Below, piece after piece: positions 8,013 to 16,535 of a stretch of DNA of 64,000 nucleotides; the stretch's first letter is position 1, and each line of letters starts with the position of its first letter. The DNA comes from JAMHWF01 sp035911095 (GTDB lineage: Bacteria; Pseudomonadota; Gammaproteobacteria; Burkholderiales; Burkholderiaceae_C), in NCBI GenBank assembly GCA_035911095.1, contig JAMHWF010000087.1, positions 1-64,000 on the forward strand, read 5' to 3'. A program made the translations under genes and the position numbers. Below the pieces are notes generated by a model. The model was not told the origin of the DNA. It did not search any database and saw only the letters and a program-made list of their open reading frames with translations.

Positions 8013-9107
8013 TCAGGGAGCCCGCGATGCGCCGTCGACTGGTTCGGCAGTGACGGCGGCGACGAGCGGAGAACCGAACGGGTTCTCGGGAGTGCACAGC
8101 GCGGCGGCGACGTAGCGCCGCTCGCCGTTGCCCCAGCGCTCGCGCCCGATGCCGCCGATGTTGAGGGGCCCCAGGCCGCCGCTGGCATCGATCGCCATCA
8201 TCTGGTTCATGCACATGCGGTTGCGGTCGACGCAACGGTTGACGATCGCGTCGTACAGCCCTTCCTCGACGCGTGCGTAGCGGCGCACCGGCTCGCGCTC
8301 GCTCGGCTTCTCGAGCGCGAGGTAGCCGGCGCGGTCGAGCAGGTTCGCCTGGCTCTTGGCCTCGGCCACCCAGCGCTCGAAGTCGGCCTCGGACAAGCCG
8401 TGGAACTTGAAGCGCATGTGCGAGAAGCCGTCGCCGCTGAAGTTGGCCGAGAAGCCGTCGTAGACGCCTGGCTTGTTGATGACCGCATGCAGCATCGACT
8501 GCATGCCGGGCATCGCGTAGATCATGCCCGCCAGTGCCGGCACGTAGAAGGCGTTCATCACCGACTGCGAGGTGAGCTTGAAGCTGATCGGCCGGTCCAC
8601 CGGCGCCGCCAGCTCGTTGAGCGTCGCGATGCCGTGCTGCGGATAGACGAACAGCCACTTCCAGTCCATCGCGACGACCTGCACCTCGAGCGTTTCGACG
8701 TTCGCGGGCAAGGGCCGTTGGGCGTCGAGGCGCTCGATCGGGCGGAACGGGTCGAGCTTGTGGGTGCTGATCCAGGTCACCGCGCCGAGCGCGATGATGA
8801 TCAGCAGCGGGGCGCCCCAGATGATCAGCTCGAGCTTCGTCGAGTGGTCCCAGTCGGGGTCGTAGGTCGCCGCGCGGTTGGAGGCGCGGTAGCGCCACGC
8901 GAAGAACAGCGTCAGCAGCAAGACCGGGACAATGATCAGCAGCATCAACATCGTCGATGTGACGATGAGATCGGCCTGCTGGTTGGCGATGTCGCCCGAA
9001 GGCTTCATCACGACGCCATTGCACGCCGCCAGCGGCAGGGTCGCCGCGAATGCCGCCACACGCGCCCGCCGCGTCAGCCTATTGTCAGTTTTGGAAGTAC
9101 GGTACAT
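8013..9107 (-). CDS. cyoA: Cytochrome o ubiquinol oxidase subunit II (lipoprotein)
   Basis: I start at the ATG at 9107 (364 aa) because it gives a proper lipoprotein signal with lipobox LAAC (Cys29) and a GGTGAG ribosome-binding site. A longer frame to 9212 would fill the divergent promoter. Two membrane segments follow (LIVTSTMLMLLIIVPVLLLT and LELIIWGAPLLIIIALGAV), then the periplasmic cupredoxin fold with VVAMDWKWLFVYPQHGIA. The CuA ligands of cytochrome c oxidases are absent, as expected for a quinol oxidase. An extended C-terminal segment includes CVDRNRMCMNQMMAID. Confidence 0.96.
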   Translation of the reverse strand: MYRTSKTDNRLTRRARVAAFAATLPLAACNGVVMKPSGDIANQQADLIVTSTMLMLLIIVPVLLLTLFFAWRYRASNRAATYDPDWDHSTKLELIIWGAPLLIIIALGAVTWISTHKLDPFRPIERLDAQRPLPANVETLEVQVVAMDWKWLFVYPQHGIATLNELAAPVDRPISFKLTSQSVMNAFYVPALAGMIYAMPGMQSMLHAVINKPGVYDGFSANFSGDGFSHMRFKFHGLSEADFERWVAEAKSQANLLDRAGYLALEKPSEREPVRRYARVEEGLYDAIVNRCVDRNRMCMNQMMAIDASGGLGPLNIGGIGRERWGNGERRYVAAALCTPENPFGSPLVAAVTAEPVDGASRAP

Positions 9108-9218
9108 CGTGCTCACCGGTGCTTTGCGACTACTATAGTTGCACGAGGCGCGACACTGTAGCGGTATTGGCCGAGCGCAACGATTGGGCACTCCAGCTCG
9201 CAGGGCAAACAAAACACC
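9108..9218. promoter_or_regulatory. Divergent promoter region cyoA / MFS gene
   Basis: These 111 bp separate the divergent starts of cyoA (9107) and the MFS gene (9219). The segment is AT-richer than its surroundings and contains CTACTATAGTTG (about 9128-9139), whose TATAG core could serve as a -10 element on either strand. No specific regulator site was recognised. Confidence 0.35.
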
Positions 9219-10577
9219 ATGACTTCATCCGCCAGTGGCTCTCTCTCTCACGATCAACACGCCGTCGGCGCACGATCCTCCTCGAACGGCCGACACTCTA
9301 ACGGCGCTCACGGCGATCCGGGAGTAGCGCCGAGCGATATCGCGGTCGGCGTCGTCATCGGACGTTCGTCGGAGTACTTCGACTTCTTCGTCTATGGCAT
9401 CGCCTCGGCACTCGTCTTTCCGACGGTGTTCTTTCCGTTTGCCGATCCGCTCGAAGGCACGCTGCGATCGTTCGCTCTCTTCGCCCTCGCCTTCCTGACG
9501 CGACCGCTCGGCTCGCTGGCCGGCAACGAGATCCAGCGGCGCTTCGGCCGCAGCACCCGGCTGACCGCCGCGCTCTTCCTGCTCGGCGTGTCAACCGTCT
9601 GCATGGCGGCGTTGCCCGGATACAACTCGATCGGTGCCTGGGCCGTGGCGGCACTCGCCATCTGCCGCATGGGGCAGGGCCTCGCGCTCGGCGCCTCGTG
9701 GGACGGCCTTCCGTCGCTGCTCGCGATGAACGCCCCGGAGAACCGCCGCGGCTGGTACGCGATGCTCGGCCAGCTCGGCGCGCCGCTCGGCTTCCTGGTC
9801 GCTGCCGCGCTGTTCTCGTACCTCTACGCCAACCTGTCGGCCGACGACTTCTACTCCTGGGGCTGGCGCTATCCGTTCTTTGCCGCCTTCGCGATCAACG
9901 TGGTGGCGCTGTTCGCGCGGCTGCGCCTGGTGGTCACCCATGAGTACGAGCGCGGAATGGCCGAGGCCGAGCTGCAACCCTGCAGCGTGAGCGAGCTCTT
10001 CTCGGCCCAGGGCCCGAACGTGCTGATCGGCGCCTTCGCCCCGCTCGCCAGCTACGCCCTCTTCCACATCGTCACGATCTTCCCGCTGTCCTGGATCCAC
10101 CTGTTCACCGAGGAATCGGTGCCGGGCTTCCTCGGCGTGCAGGTGCTCGGCGCGGTGCTCGCCGCGGCGGCGATGCCGATCTCGGGCCTCTTCGCCGACC
10201 GCATCGGCCGACGCAAGGCACTCGGCTGGCTGGCGGTGCTGATCGGCCTCTTCGCGATCGCGGCGCCGTTCCTGCTCGGTGGCGGCCCGGGCGGGCAGCG
10301 CGCCTTCGTGCTGATCGGCTTCGTCGTGCTCGGGCTGTCATATGCCCAGGCCGCGGGTGCCGTGACGTCGAACTTCCTGCCGCGCTTCCGCTACACCGGC
10401 GCGGCGATGACCACCGACCTCGCCTGGCTGATCGGCGCGGCGCTGGCGCCGCTGGTGGCGCTCGGCCTGTCGTCGCGCTTCGGCCTCGTCGCGGTGACCT
10501 TCTACCTGCTGTCGGGCGTCGCCGGCACGCTGATCGCGCTGCGCGTCAACCGGACGCTGCGTCAGCAGCGCATCTGA
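9219..10577 (+). CDS. MFS transporter (metabolite:H+ symporter type)
   Basis: The 452-residue inner-membrane protein has about 12 helices. After a Ser/His-rich N-terminal tail of about 40 residues comes SSEYFDFFVYGIASALVFP, the first-helix signature of the metabolite:H+ symporter group (ProP/KgtP/ShiA relatives). The loop GNEIQRRFGRSTRL corresponds to the MFS A-motif region and FADRIGRRKALGW to the second-half A-motif. The substrate is unknown. It is divergent from cyoABCD and may share control with the oxidase; a physiological link is inference only. Confidence 0.85.
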   Translation: MTSSASGSLSHDQHAVGARSSSNGRHSNGAHGDPGVAPSDIAVGVVIGRSSEYFDFFVYGIASALVFPTVFFPFADPLEGTLRSFALFALAFLTRPLGSLAGNEIQRRFGRSTRLTAALFLLGVSTVCMAALPGYNSIGAWAVAALAICRMGQGLALGASWDGLPSLLAMNAPENRRGWYAMLGQLGAPLGFLVAAALFSYLYANLSADDFYSWGWRYPFFAAFAINVVALFARLRLVVTHEYERGMAEAELQPCSVSELFSAQGPNVLIGAFAPLASYALFHIVTIFPLSWIHLFTEESVPGFLGVQVLGAVLAAAAMPISGLFADRIGRRKALGWLAVLIGLFAIAAPFLLGGGPGGQRAFVLIGFVVLGLSYAQAAGAVTSNFLPRFRYTGAAMTTDLAWLIGAALAPLVALGLSSRFGLVAVTFYLLSGVAGTLIALRVNRTLRQQRI

Positions 10578-10608
10578 CGGCGTGCGGGGCCTTGGCCCCG
10601 CCACCGGC

Positions 10609-10633
10609 AAGGGCCGCCCGCGAGGCGGCCCTT
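10609..10633. terminator. Bidirectional terminator between MFS and LysR genes
   Basis: AAGGGCCGCC and GGCGGCCCTT pair perfectly (10 bp) around the loop CGCGA. The element lies between the convergent stops at 10577 and 10655. The A-rich 5' and T-rich 3' edges give U-tracts on both strands. Confidence 0.7.
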
Positions 10634-10654
10634 TGCATTTCAGACGCGTGCGTA

Positions 10655-11578
10655 TCAAGCCTCGACCGACGGCGTCGCGAACGAGGCGGCCAGGAAGTCC
10701 ACGAAGACCCTGACCCGCGTCGACAGCTGCAGGCGCTGCGGGTAGACGGCGTAGATGTCGGCATCGGGCGTGTCCCATTGCGGCAGCACCTGCACCAGGC
10801 GCCCGCTGCGCAGGTGCTCGGCGATGTCCCATTCGGCGCGCTTCAGGATGCCGTGCCCGTCGAGCGCCCAGCGCACCGCGATCTCGCCGTCGTTGGTGGC
10901 GAGGTTGCCGCGCGTGCGCACCGTCTCGCTGCGCTGGCGCGGCCCGCGGCCACTCGTGAGGCGCCACACGCCATAGGCCTCGTCGCCCTGGCGGATGCCG
11001 ATGCAGCTGTGTCGCGAAAGCTCACCGGGCGCCTTCGGTTCGCCGCGGCGCTGCAGATAGGCCGGTGAGGCGCAGAGCAGGCGCCGGTTCGGCGCCAGGC
11101 GGCGCGCGATCACGCGTGCGTCGGGCGGCTCGCCGAAGCGCACGCAGACGTCGAAGGCATCGTCGGTCAGCGCCGGCGCGTTGACCGACAGCTGGAGCTG
11201 CACGTCGACCTCGGGGTAGCGCCGGGCGAAGCGCGAGACCACCGGCGCGACGTGGCCGCGGCCGAAGCCGAGCGTCGCGTTGACCCGCAGCAGCCCCTTG
11301 GGCACGCGCTTCGCGCTGCCGAGCAGTTCGTCGAGCGCGTCGATCTCGCCCAGGATGCGGCGCGCGCCCTCGGCGATCGCCTCGCCCTCCGGCGTCAGGC
11401 TCATGCGCCGTGTCGTGCGGTTGACCAGCGGCACGCCCAGGCGCGCCTCCATCTGCGCGAGCCGCTTGCTGACGGCCGCCTTCGACACCCCCAGCTCACG
11501 CCCCGCCGCGCTCAGGCTGCCGCAGCCCGCCAGCGCGACGAAGAAGCCCAGTTCCGCGGGCTGGATGCCGCTCGTCAT
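10655..11578 (-). CDS. LysR-family transcriptional regulator (DmlR/TtuR-like)
   Basis: The 307-residue protein has an N-terminal winged helix-turn-helix (about residues 8-66, AAGRELGVSKAAVSKRLAQM then TTRRMSLTPEGEAI) and a C-terminal LysR substrate-binding domain (about 92-300). It is divergent from the tartrate/D-malate dehydrogenase gene, the standard arrangement for activators such as DmlR that respond to the substrate of the adjacent gene. The inducer is therefore probably D-malate or tartrate, by analogy. Dyads in the 115-bp shared promoter could be its binding site. Confidence 0.88.
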   Translation of the reverse strand: MTSGIQPAELGFFVALAGCGSLSAAGRELGVSKAAVSKRLAQMEARLGVPLVNRTTRRMSLTPEGEAIAEGARRILGEIDALDELLGSAKRVPKGLLRVNATLGFGRGHVAPVVSRFARRYPEVDVQLQLSVNAPALTDDAFDVCVRFGEPPDARVIARRLAPNRRLLCASPAYLQRRGEPKAPGELSRHSCIGIRQGDEAYGVWRLTSGRGPRQRSETVRTRGNLATNDGEIAVRWALDGHGILKRAEWDIAEHLRSGRLVQVLPQWDTPDADIYAVYPQRLQLSTRVRVFVDFLAASFATPSVEA

Positions 11579-11590
11579 CGCGTCTCCGAT

Positions 11591-11633
11591 CGTTCACCTT
11601 GGGTTGACGATGGATCGACTCTAGGCGTCAACC
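11591..11633. promoter_or_regulatory. Candidate LysR binding dyads in the divergent promoter
   Basis: TTCACCTTGGGTTGA (about 11593-11607) is an imperfect dyad of LysR-box type. GGTTGAC at 11602-11608 also pairs with GTCAACC at 11627-11633 across 18 bp. Both lie between the divergent LysR start (11578) and the dehydrogenase start (11694). Confidence 0.35.
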
Positions 11634-11693
11634 GAGAGGGCGTCGAGTGCCCAGACTCGCCCTTGCCCCACCACAGCACACAGGAGATTCGCG

Positions 11694-12785
11694 ATGAAGA
11701 CCTACAGGATCGCCACCGTCCCCGGCGACGGCATCGGCAAGGAAGTCGTGCCCGCCGGCCAGCGCGTGCTCGAGGCCGTGGCCGCCACCAGCGAGCGCTT
11801 CCGCTTCGAGTTCGAGCACTTCGGCTGGGGCGGCGACTGGTTCCGCGCCCACGGCGAAATGATGCCGGACGACGGCCTGCAGGCCCTGAAGGACAAGGAC
11901 GCGATCCTCTTCGGCTCCGCCGGCGACCCGCACATCCCCGACCACATCACGCTGTGGGGCCTGCGCCTGAAGATCTGCCAGGGCTTCGACCAGTACGCCA
12001 ACGTGCGCCCCACGCGCATCCTGCCCGGCATCGACGGCCCGCTGAAGCGCTGCAGGCCCGGGGATCTCGACTGGGTCATCGTGCGCGAGAACTCCGAAGG
12101 CGAGTACTCGGGCGTCGGCGGCCGCGTGCACCAGGGCCATCCGATCGAGGCCGCCACCGACGTCTCGATGATGACCCGCGTCGGTGCCGAACGCATCCTG
12201 CGCTACGCCTTCAAGCTGGCCCAGAGCCGCCCGCGCAGGCAGCTCACCGTCGTCACCAAGAGCAACGCCCAGCGCCACGCGATGGTGATGTGGGACCAGA
12301 TCGCCGGCGAGGTCTCGCGCGACTTCCCGGACGTCACCTGGGACAAGGAGCTCGTCGATGCGATGACCGCGCGCATGGTCAACAAGCCCGCCACGCTCGA
12401 CACCATCGTCGCGACCAACCTGCACGCCGACATCCTCTCCGACCTGGCCGCCGCACTCGCCGGCTCCCTGGGCATCGCGCCCACCGGCAACATCGACCCC
12501 GAGCGGCGCTACCCGTCGATGTTCGAGCCGATCCACGGCTCGGCCTTCGACATCATGGGCCAGGGCCTGGCCAACCCGGTGGGCACCTTCTGGTCGGTCG
12601 TGATGCTGCTCGAGCACCTCGGCGAGCCCGACGCCGCCAAGACCGTCATGGCCGCCATCGAGCGCGTCACCGCGGACGCCTCGCTGCACACCCGCGACCT
12701 CGGCGGCAACGCCACCACCGAGCAGGTCACCCGCGCCGTCTGCGAACTCGTCGCCGCCACGTCCGGCGCCCGCAAGGCCGCCTGA
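11694..12785 (+). CDS. Tartrate dehydrogenase / D-malate dehydrogenase (decarboxylating)
   Basis: The 363-residue cytoplasmic enzyme belongs to the isocitrate/isopropylmalate dehydrogenase family. It has IATVPGDGIGKEV at the N-terminus, substrate-binding DWVIVRENSEGEYSG with the RENSEGEYSG form typical of tartrate/D-malate dehydrogenases, the catalytic-Lys region TVVTKSNAQRH, the metal-binding Asp region ATNLHADILSDL, and NAD-binding FEPIHGSAFDIMG. It would oxidise D-malate or tartrate with NAD+ and may decarboxylate. The neighbours, a divergent LysR regulator and a downstream solute receptor, fit an organic-acid uptake and catabolism unit. Isopropylmalate dehydrogenase (leuB) is less likely from motif and context. 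Confidence 0.9.
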   Translation: MKTYRIATVPGDGIGKEVVPAGQRVLEAVAATSERFRFEFEHFGWGGDWFRAHGEMMPDDGLQALKDKDAILFGSAGDPHIPDHITLWGLRLKICQGFDQYANVRPTRILPGIDGPLKRCRPGDLDWVIVRENSEGEYSGVGGRVHQGHPIEAATDVSMMTRVGAERILRYAFKLAQSRPRRQLTVVTKSNAQRHAMVMWDQIAGEVSRDFPDVTWDKELVDAMTARMVNKPATLDTIVATNLHADILSDLAAALAGSLGIAPTGNIDPERRYPSMFEPIHGSAFDIMGQGLANPVGTFWSVVMLLEHLGEPDAAKTVMAAIERVTADASLHTRDLGGNATTEQVTRAVCELVAATSGARKAA

Positions 12786-12816
12786 GCGGTCGGGCTCGAC
12801 CGCAAGGAGACAAACC

Positions 12817-13812
12817 ATGTCCATGCCCTTCCCCCGTCGCCTGGGCCTGAAGGCCCTGGTGCTCGCCCTCGCGACGTTCGGTGGCGCACAGGTGCAGGCC
12901 GAGACCCCGGTCGAGCACTGGCCCGCGAAACCGATCAGCCTGATCGTCCCCTTCCCCGCCGGCGGCACGACCGACGTGCTGGCGCGCGCGCTGGCCGAAA
13001 GACTGACGCAGACGCTCGGCAAGACGGTGATCGTCGAGAACAAGCCGGGCGCCGGCGCGACGATCGGCGCCGACTTCGTCGTCAAGTCGAAGCCCGACGG
13101 CTACACGCTGCTCGTCGGCGCGGTGCACCACACGATCGCCAGCACCGTCTACCGCAAGCTGCCCTACGATTTCCAGAAGGATCTGGCGCCGATCTCGACC
13201 GTGGCCCTGGTGCCCAACGTGCTCGTCGTCTCGGCCGCGAGCCCGGTGAAGAGCGTCGCCGACCTGGTCGCGGCCGCCAAGGCGGCGAAGCCCGAGCTCA
13301 GCTACGGCTCGAACGGCAACGGCACCGCGCAGCACCTGATCGGCACCCAGTTCAGCCAGATGACCGGCGCGCCGCTGCTGCACGTGCCGTACAAGGGCAG
13401 CGGCCCCCTGACCACCGACCTGCTCGGCGGCCAGGTGACGATGTCGTTCGACACGCTGACGCCGGTGCTGCCGCACCTCCAGGCGGGCAAGCTGCGGGCG
13501 CTCGCAGTGACGACCGGCCAGCGGGCCGCGGTCCTGCCCGAGGTGCCGACGCTCGCAGAGTCCGGCCTCGCGGGCTTCGACATCGGCACTTGGTTCGGAC
13601 TGCTCGCGCCATCGGCGACGCCGCCAGCGATCGTGGCGCGCCTCAACACCGAAGTCGTGCGGATCGTGCGGTCACCCGGGTTCCGCCAGCGCATGGACGA
13701 GATCGGCGCCGAGCCGGTCGGCAACAGCGCCGACGAGATGCGACGGCAGATCGCCGACGAGACGGCGAAGTTCGCGCGCCTCGTCGACGAGGCCAAGGTG
13801 AGGATCGAGTAA
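12817..13812 (+). CDS. Bug-family substrate-binding protein (tripartite tricarboxylate transport)
   Basis: The 331-residue periplasmic protein has a signal peptide (cleavage near VQAETP). The Bug signature follows: WPAKPISLIVPFPAGGTTD, then VIVENKPGAGATIGADFV and VPYKGSGPLTTDLLGGQV. Bug proteins capture carboxylates for TctA/TctB or act as sensors. No tctAB genes are nearby, which is usual for the many orphan Bug genes of Burkholderiales. It lies 31 bp downstream of the tartrate/D-malate dehydrogenase gene, so it probably binds that substrate. Confidence 0.92.
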   Translation: MSMPFPRRLGLKALVLALATFGGAQVQAETPVEHWPAKPISLIVPFPAGGTTDVLARALAERLTQTLGKTVIVENKPGAGATIGADFVVKSKPDGYTLLVGAVHHTIASTVYRKLPYDFQKDLAPISTVALVPNVLVVSAASPVKSVADLVAAAKAAKPELSYGSNGNGTAQHLIGTQFSQMTGAPLLHVPYKGSGPLTTDLLGGQVTMSFDTLTPVLPHLQAGKLRALAVTTGQRAAVLPEVPTLAESGLAGFDIGTWFGLLAPSATPPAIVARLNTEVVRIVRSPGFRQRMDEIGAEPVGNSADEMRRQIADETAKFARLVDEAKVRIE

Positions 13813-13895
13813 GGCCTGCGCCGCGCCGCCGCGCCGCCGCGGGCGGGGGCGGGCTCGGTGCTCGCCCTCGCGGGGCACCGTGCAGGCGGCGCGGG

Positions 13896-14921
13896 TCAGG
13901 GCCGCCGCCCGCCGCCCGCCGCAGCCGCCAAGCCGGGTCCGGCGGCCTCCGGCTCGGGCCCGGCGGCCTGCCCGTCGCGCAGTTCGTCGCGCACCACCGC
14001 GAGCACCCCCAGCAGCACCAGCGCGAGCCCGGCCAGCGCGGCGGTCGACAGCGTCTCGCCGACCACCACCACCGCCAGCACGCAGGCCGTCACCGGCTCC
14101 ATCAGGGCCAGCGTCACTGCCGCCGCGGCGGAGATGTGGCGCAGCGAGAGGCTGAACAGCAGGTAGGCCACTCCGGCGGTGACCACGCCGACGTAGAGCA
14201 CCGCAGCGCCGTCCGCCACCGTCAGGCCCGAGACGCTCGACAGCCGCGGCAGGCCCGAGGCGATCGCCGCCGCCGGCAGCGCCACCAGCGCGGCGAGGCC
14301 GAAGGCGCCGAAGGTGAAGCGCGAGGCCGGCATGTGCGGCGCGACGCGCTTGCCGAGCAGCGTGTAGACCGCGTACGACAGGCCGGCGAGCAGGCACAGC
14401 CCCAGGCCCGACCCGTCGAGCCGGGCCGAGGCGTCGTCGCCACCGAGGGCCAGCAGCACGCCGCCGGCGACCGCCGCCAGCGTGCCGAGCCACCAGGCCG
14501 GGCGCGGCAGCGCCCGCACGATCAGCGCCTGCAACACGCCGGCCCACAGCGGCCCGCTGCCGAGCGCGACCGCGGTGCCGACCGCCACGCCGGTCTGCTT
14601 CACGCCGGCGAAGAAGGCCAGGTTGTAGACCGCCATGCACAGACCGGCGCCGAGCACCGGCCCGCTCAGGATCGAGACGGTGCCCGCCTCGCGGCCCGGC
14701 CCAATCGCCGCCGAGGTGGCGGCGGCCGACGCCGCCAGCCGCTGCGCACAGAGGACGCACAGGCCGAAGAAGGCCGCCGCCACGGCGAGGCGCAGGGCCC
14801 CGAACCACAGCGGCGAGAGGGCGCCCGAGGTGAAGGTCTGTGCGGTGCCGGTGGTGCCCCAGAGCACGGCGGCCGCCAGGACCAGCGCGACGCCGACGGC
14901 GGGACGGGGATGGGCTTGCAT
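13896..14921 (-). CDS. EamA/DMT-family transporter
   Basis: The 341-residue inner-membrane protein has about ten helices in two EamA repeats: ALVLAAAVLWGTTGTAQTF near the start and GLGLCLLAGLSYAVYTLLGK at the start of the second half, ending with SLRHISAAAAVTLALMEPV and a Pro/Gly/Ala-rich tail. The family exports amino acids, nucleotides or drugs; the substrate cannot be told. It lies downstream of an AraC regulator on the same strand (117-bp gap), which may control it. Confidence 0.85.
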   Translation of the reverse strand: MQAHPRPAVGVALVLAAAVLWGTTGTAQTFTSGALSPLWFGALRLAVAAAFFGLCVLCAQRLAASAAATSAAIGPGREAGTVSILSGPVLGAGLCMAVYNLAFFAGVKQTGVAVGTAVALGSGPLWAGVLQALIVRALPRPAWWLGTLAAVAGGVLLALGGDDASARLDGSGLGLCLLAGLSYAVYTLLGKRVAPHMPASRFTFGAFGLAALVALPAAAIASGLPRLSSVSGLTVADGAAVLYVGVVTAGVAYLLFSLSLRHISAAAAVTLALMEPVTACVLAVVVVGETLSTAALAGLALVLLGVLAVVRDELRDGQAAGPEPEAAGPGLAAAAGGGRRP

Positions 14922-15038
14922 GGTCCGCGCATCGTCGCCCGGCGGGCGGCGGCGCTTGTCGAGAAACTCTCGACCTGCGTGGCGGCCCTGGCCGCGCCGA
15001 CGACGGCGCGACCGACGGGCAGCCGGGCGGAGGGTGCT

Positions 15039-15722
15039 TCAGCGCCCGGCGCGGATCTGCCGCGTGTCCAGGCCGCGGTCGCGCCGCAGCGCATAGGCCA
15101 GCGCGCTGGCGCTCGCATAGCCGACCCGCGCCGCGGCGGCCTCCAGCGTCAGGCCCTCGCGCAGCAGCGCCTGCGCGCAGGCCAGGCGCTGCCGGCGCAG
15201 CCAGGCCATCGGCGCGAGGCCCGTCAGCTCGACGAAGCGGGCATGGAAGCGCTGCGGGCTGAGGCTGGACAGCGCGGCCATCTCGGCGACCGTCCAGCGC
15301 CGGTGCAGCCCGCGCGCGATGCGCTGCTCGAGCGTCGACAGCACCAGGCGCCGGCGCGGCAGCAGCGTGCGCGCGCCGGCCAGCGCGGCCAGCAGCGCGT
15401 CCGGGTCGCCACGCCCCTGCGCGGTCGCGAGCCCCGGCGCCGCGGCCACGCGCCGCAGGCGCTCCAGGCCCTGGCCGGCAGGCGCATCGATCACCCAGAC
15501 GCTGGCCCGGCGCTCGGCGAAGTACTCGTGCGCCATGCCCGCCGGCACGATCAGCGCGCAGCTCGGGTCGACGAAGGCCGGCCGCCCCTCGACCTCGAGC
15601 TGCAGTTGCCCGTCCAGACCGAGCAGCACCTGGGCATGGTCGTGCGCATGCTTCTCGTAGGCGCCGGCGTAGCGCCGCAGCGAGGCGGACGGTGCGCGCA
15701 GGGGTTCGGAGCGGCGGGACAT
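15039..15722 (-). CDS. AraC-family transcriptional regulator
   Basis: A start at the ATG at 15722 gives 227 aa; the frame stays open upstream but overlaps the divergent LysE gene. The N-terminal part (about 1-90) is a cupin-like sensor (YEKHAHDHAQVLLGLDGQL, PAGMAHEYFAE). The C-terminal part holds two helix-turn-helix motifs: MAALSSLSPQRFHARFVEL and LEAAAARVGYASASALAYAL. Such short cupin-AraC proteins commonly regulate an adjacent exporter. Here LysE is divergent and EamA is downstream, so either may be the target. Confidence 0.87.
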   Translation of the reverse strand: MSRRSEPLRAPSASLRRYAGAYEKHAHDHAQVLLGLDGQLQLEVEGRPAFVDPSCALIVPAGMAHEYFAERRASVWVIDAPAGQGLERLRRVAAAPGLATAQGRGDPDALLAALAGARTLLPRRRLVLSTLEQRIARGLHRRWTVAEMAALSSLSPQRFHARFVELTGLAPMAWLRRQRLACAQALLREGLTLEAAAARVGYASASALAYALRRDRGLDTRQIRAGR

Positions 15723-15860
15723 GGCGCGATTGTCGGCGCCCCGCCCGGCGGGCCCGGCCTCCGGGCCGCCGTTCCAGCCTCGCGGGCGAAGCCGGCTTCT
15801 CCCGGTGCGGCCGGCCCCGCACAATGCCGGCCCGCTTTCCAAGACCTTGCGCAGCCCTGC

Positions 15861-16526
15861 ATGACCCTCGCCAGCCTCGCGCTCTTCTGCCTCGCCGCCC
15901 TGGTCACTATCGCCACGCCCGGCCCCACGGTGCTGCTCGCACTGGGCAACGGCACGCGCCACGGCCTGCGGCGATCGCTGCCCGGCGTCGCCGGGGCGAT
16001 CGCCTCCGACGTGATCCTCGTCTCTGCCGCCGCACTCGGGCTCGGCGCGCTGCTGGCGGCGTCCGAGGTCGCGTTCGGCATCGTCAAGTGGGTCGGCGTC
16101 GCCTACCTCGCCTGGCTCGGCGTGCAGCTGCTGCGCTCGAAGGGCGCCTTCGTGCCGCCGGTCGGCGATGCGCCCTGCGTTTCGGACACCTCGGGCCCCC
16201 CGCGCGCCAGGCCCGGCAGCACCCTGGCCCGCGCCCTCTTCATGCGCTCGTTCCTCGTCGCGGTGACGAACCCGAAGGGCTACCTCTTCATCTCCGCGCT
16301 GATGCCGCAGTTCGTCGACGCCACGCAGCCGCAATGGCCGCAGTGGCTCGCGGTCGGCGCGCTGTTCTGCCTCATCGACGGCCTGGTGATGACCAGCTAT
16401 GCCGCCGTCGGCGCGCGCGCGGTGCGCCTGCTGCGCGAGCGCGGCACGCTGTGGCTCGACCGCGTGAGCGGCGCGACGCTGCTGGCGATGGCCGGCTCGC
16501 TGGCGCTCTACCGGCGTGCCAGTTGA
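15861..16526 (+). CDS. LysE-family amino-acid exporter
   Basis: The 221-residue inner-membrane protein has six helices and the LysE/RhtB signature TIATPGPTVLLALGNGTRHG followed by VGVAYLAWLGVQLLRS. NPKGYLFISALMPQFVD is the conserved mid-protein segment. The ATG at 15861 is chosen because the long upstream frame is low-complexity noise. The family exports basic or other amino acids or homoserine lactones. It is divergent from an AraC regulator and ends 9 bp from the convergent Omp85 gene. Confidence 0.9.
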   Translation: MTLASLALFCLAALVTIATPGPTVLLALGNGTRHGLRRSLPGVAGAIASDVILVSAAALGLGALLAASEVAFGIVKWVGVAYLAWLGVQLLRSKGAFVPPVGDAPCVSDTSGPPRARPGSTLARALFMRSFLVAVTNPKGYLFISALMPQFVDATQPQWPQWLAVGALFCLIDGLVMTSYAAVGARAVRLLRERGTLWLDRVSGATLLAMAGSLALYRRAS

Positions 16527-16535
16527 GGGCCCGCC

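Noticed and set aside
9108..9212. An upstream extension of cyoA to 9212
   Set aside because: It would remove the lipoprotein signal from the N-terminus and occupy the divergent promoter. The ATG at 9107 has a ribosome-binding site and a correct lipobox.
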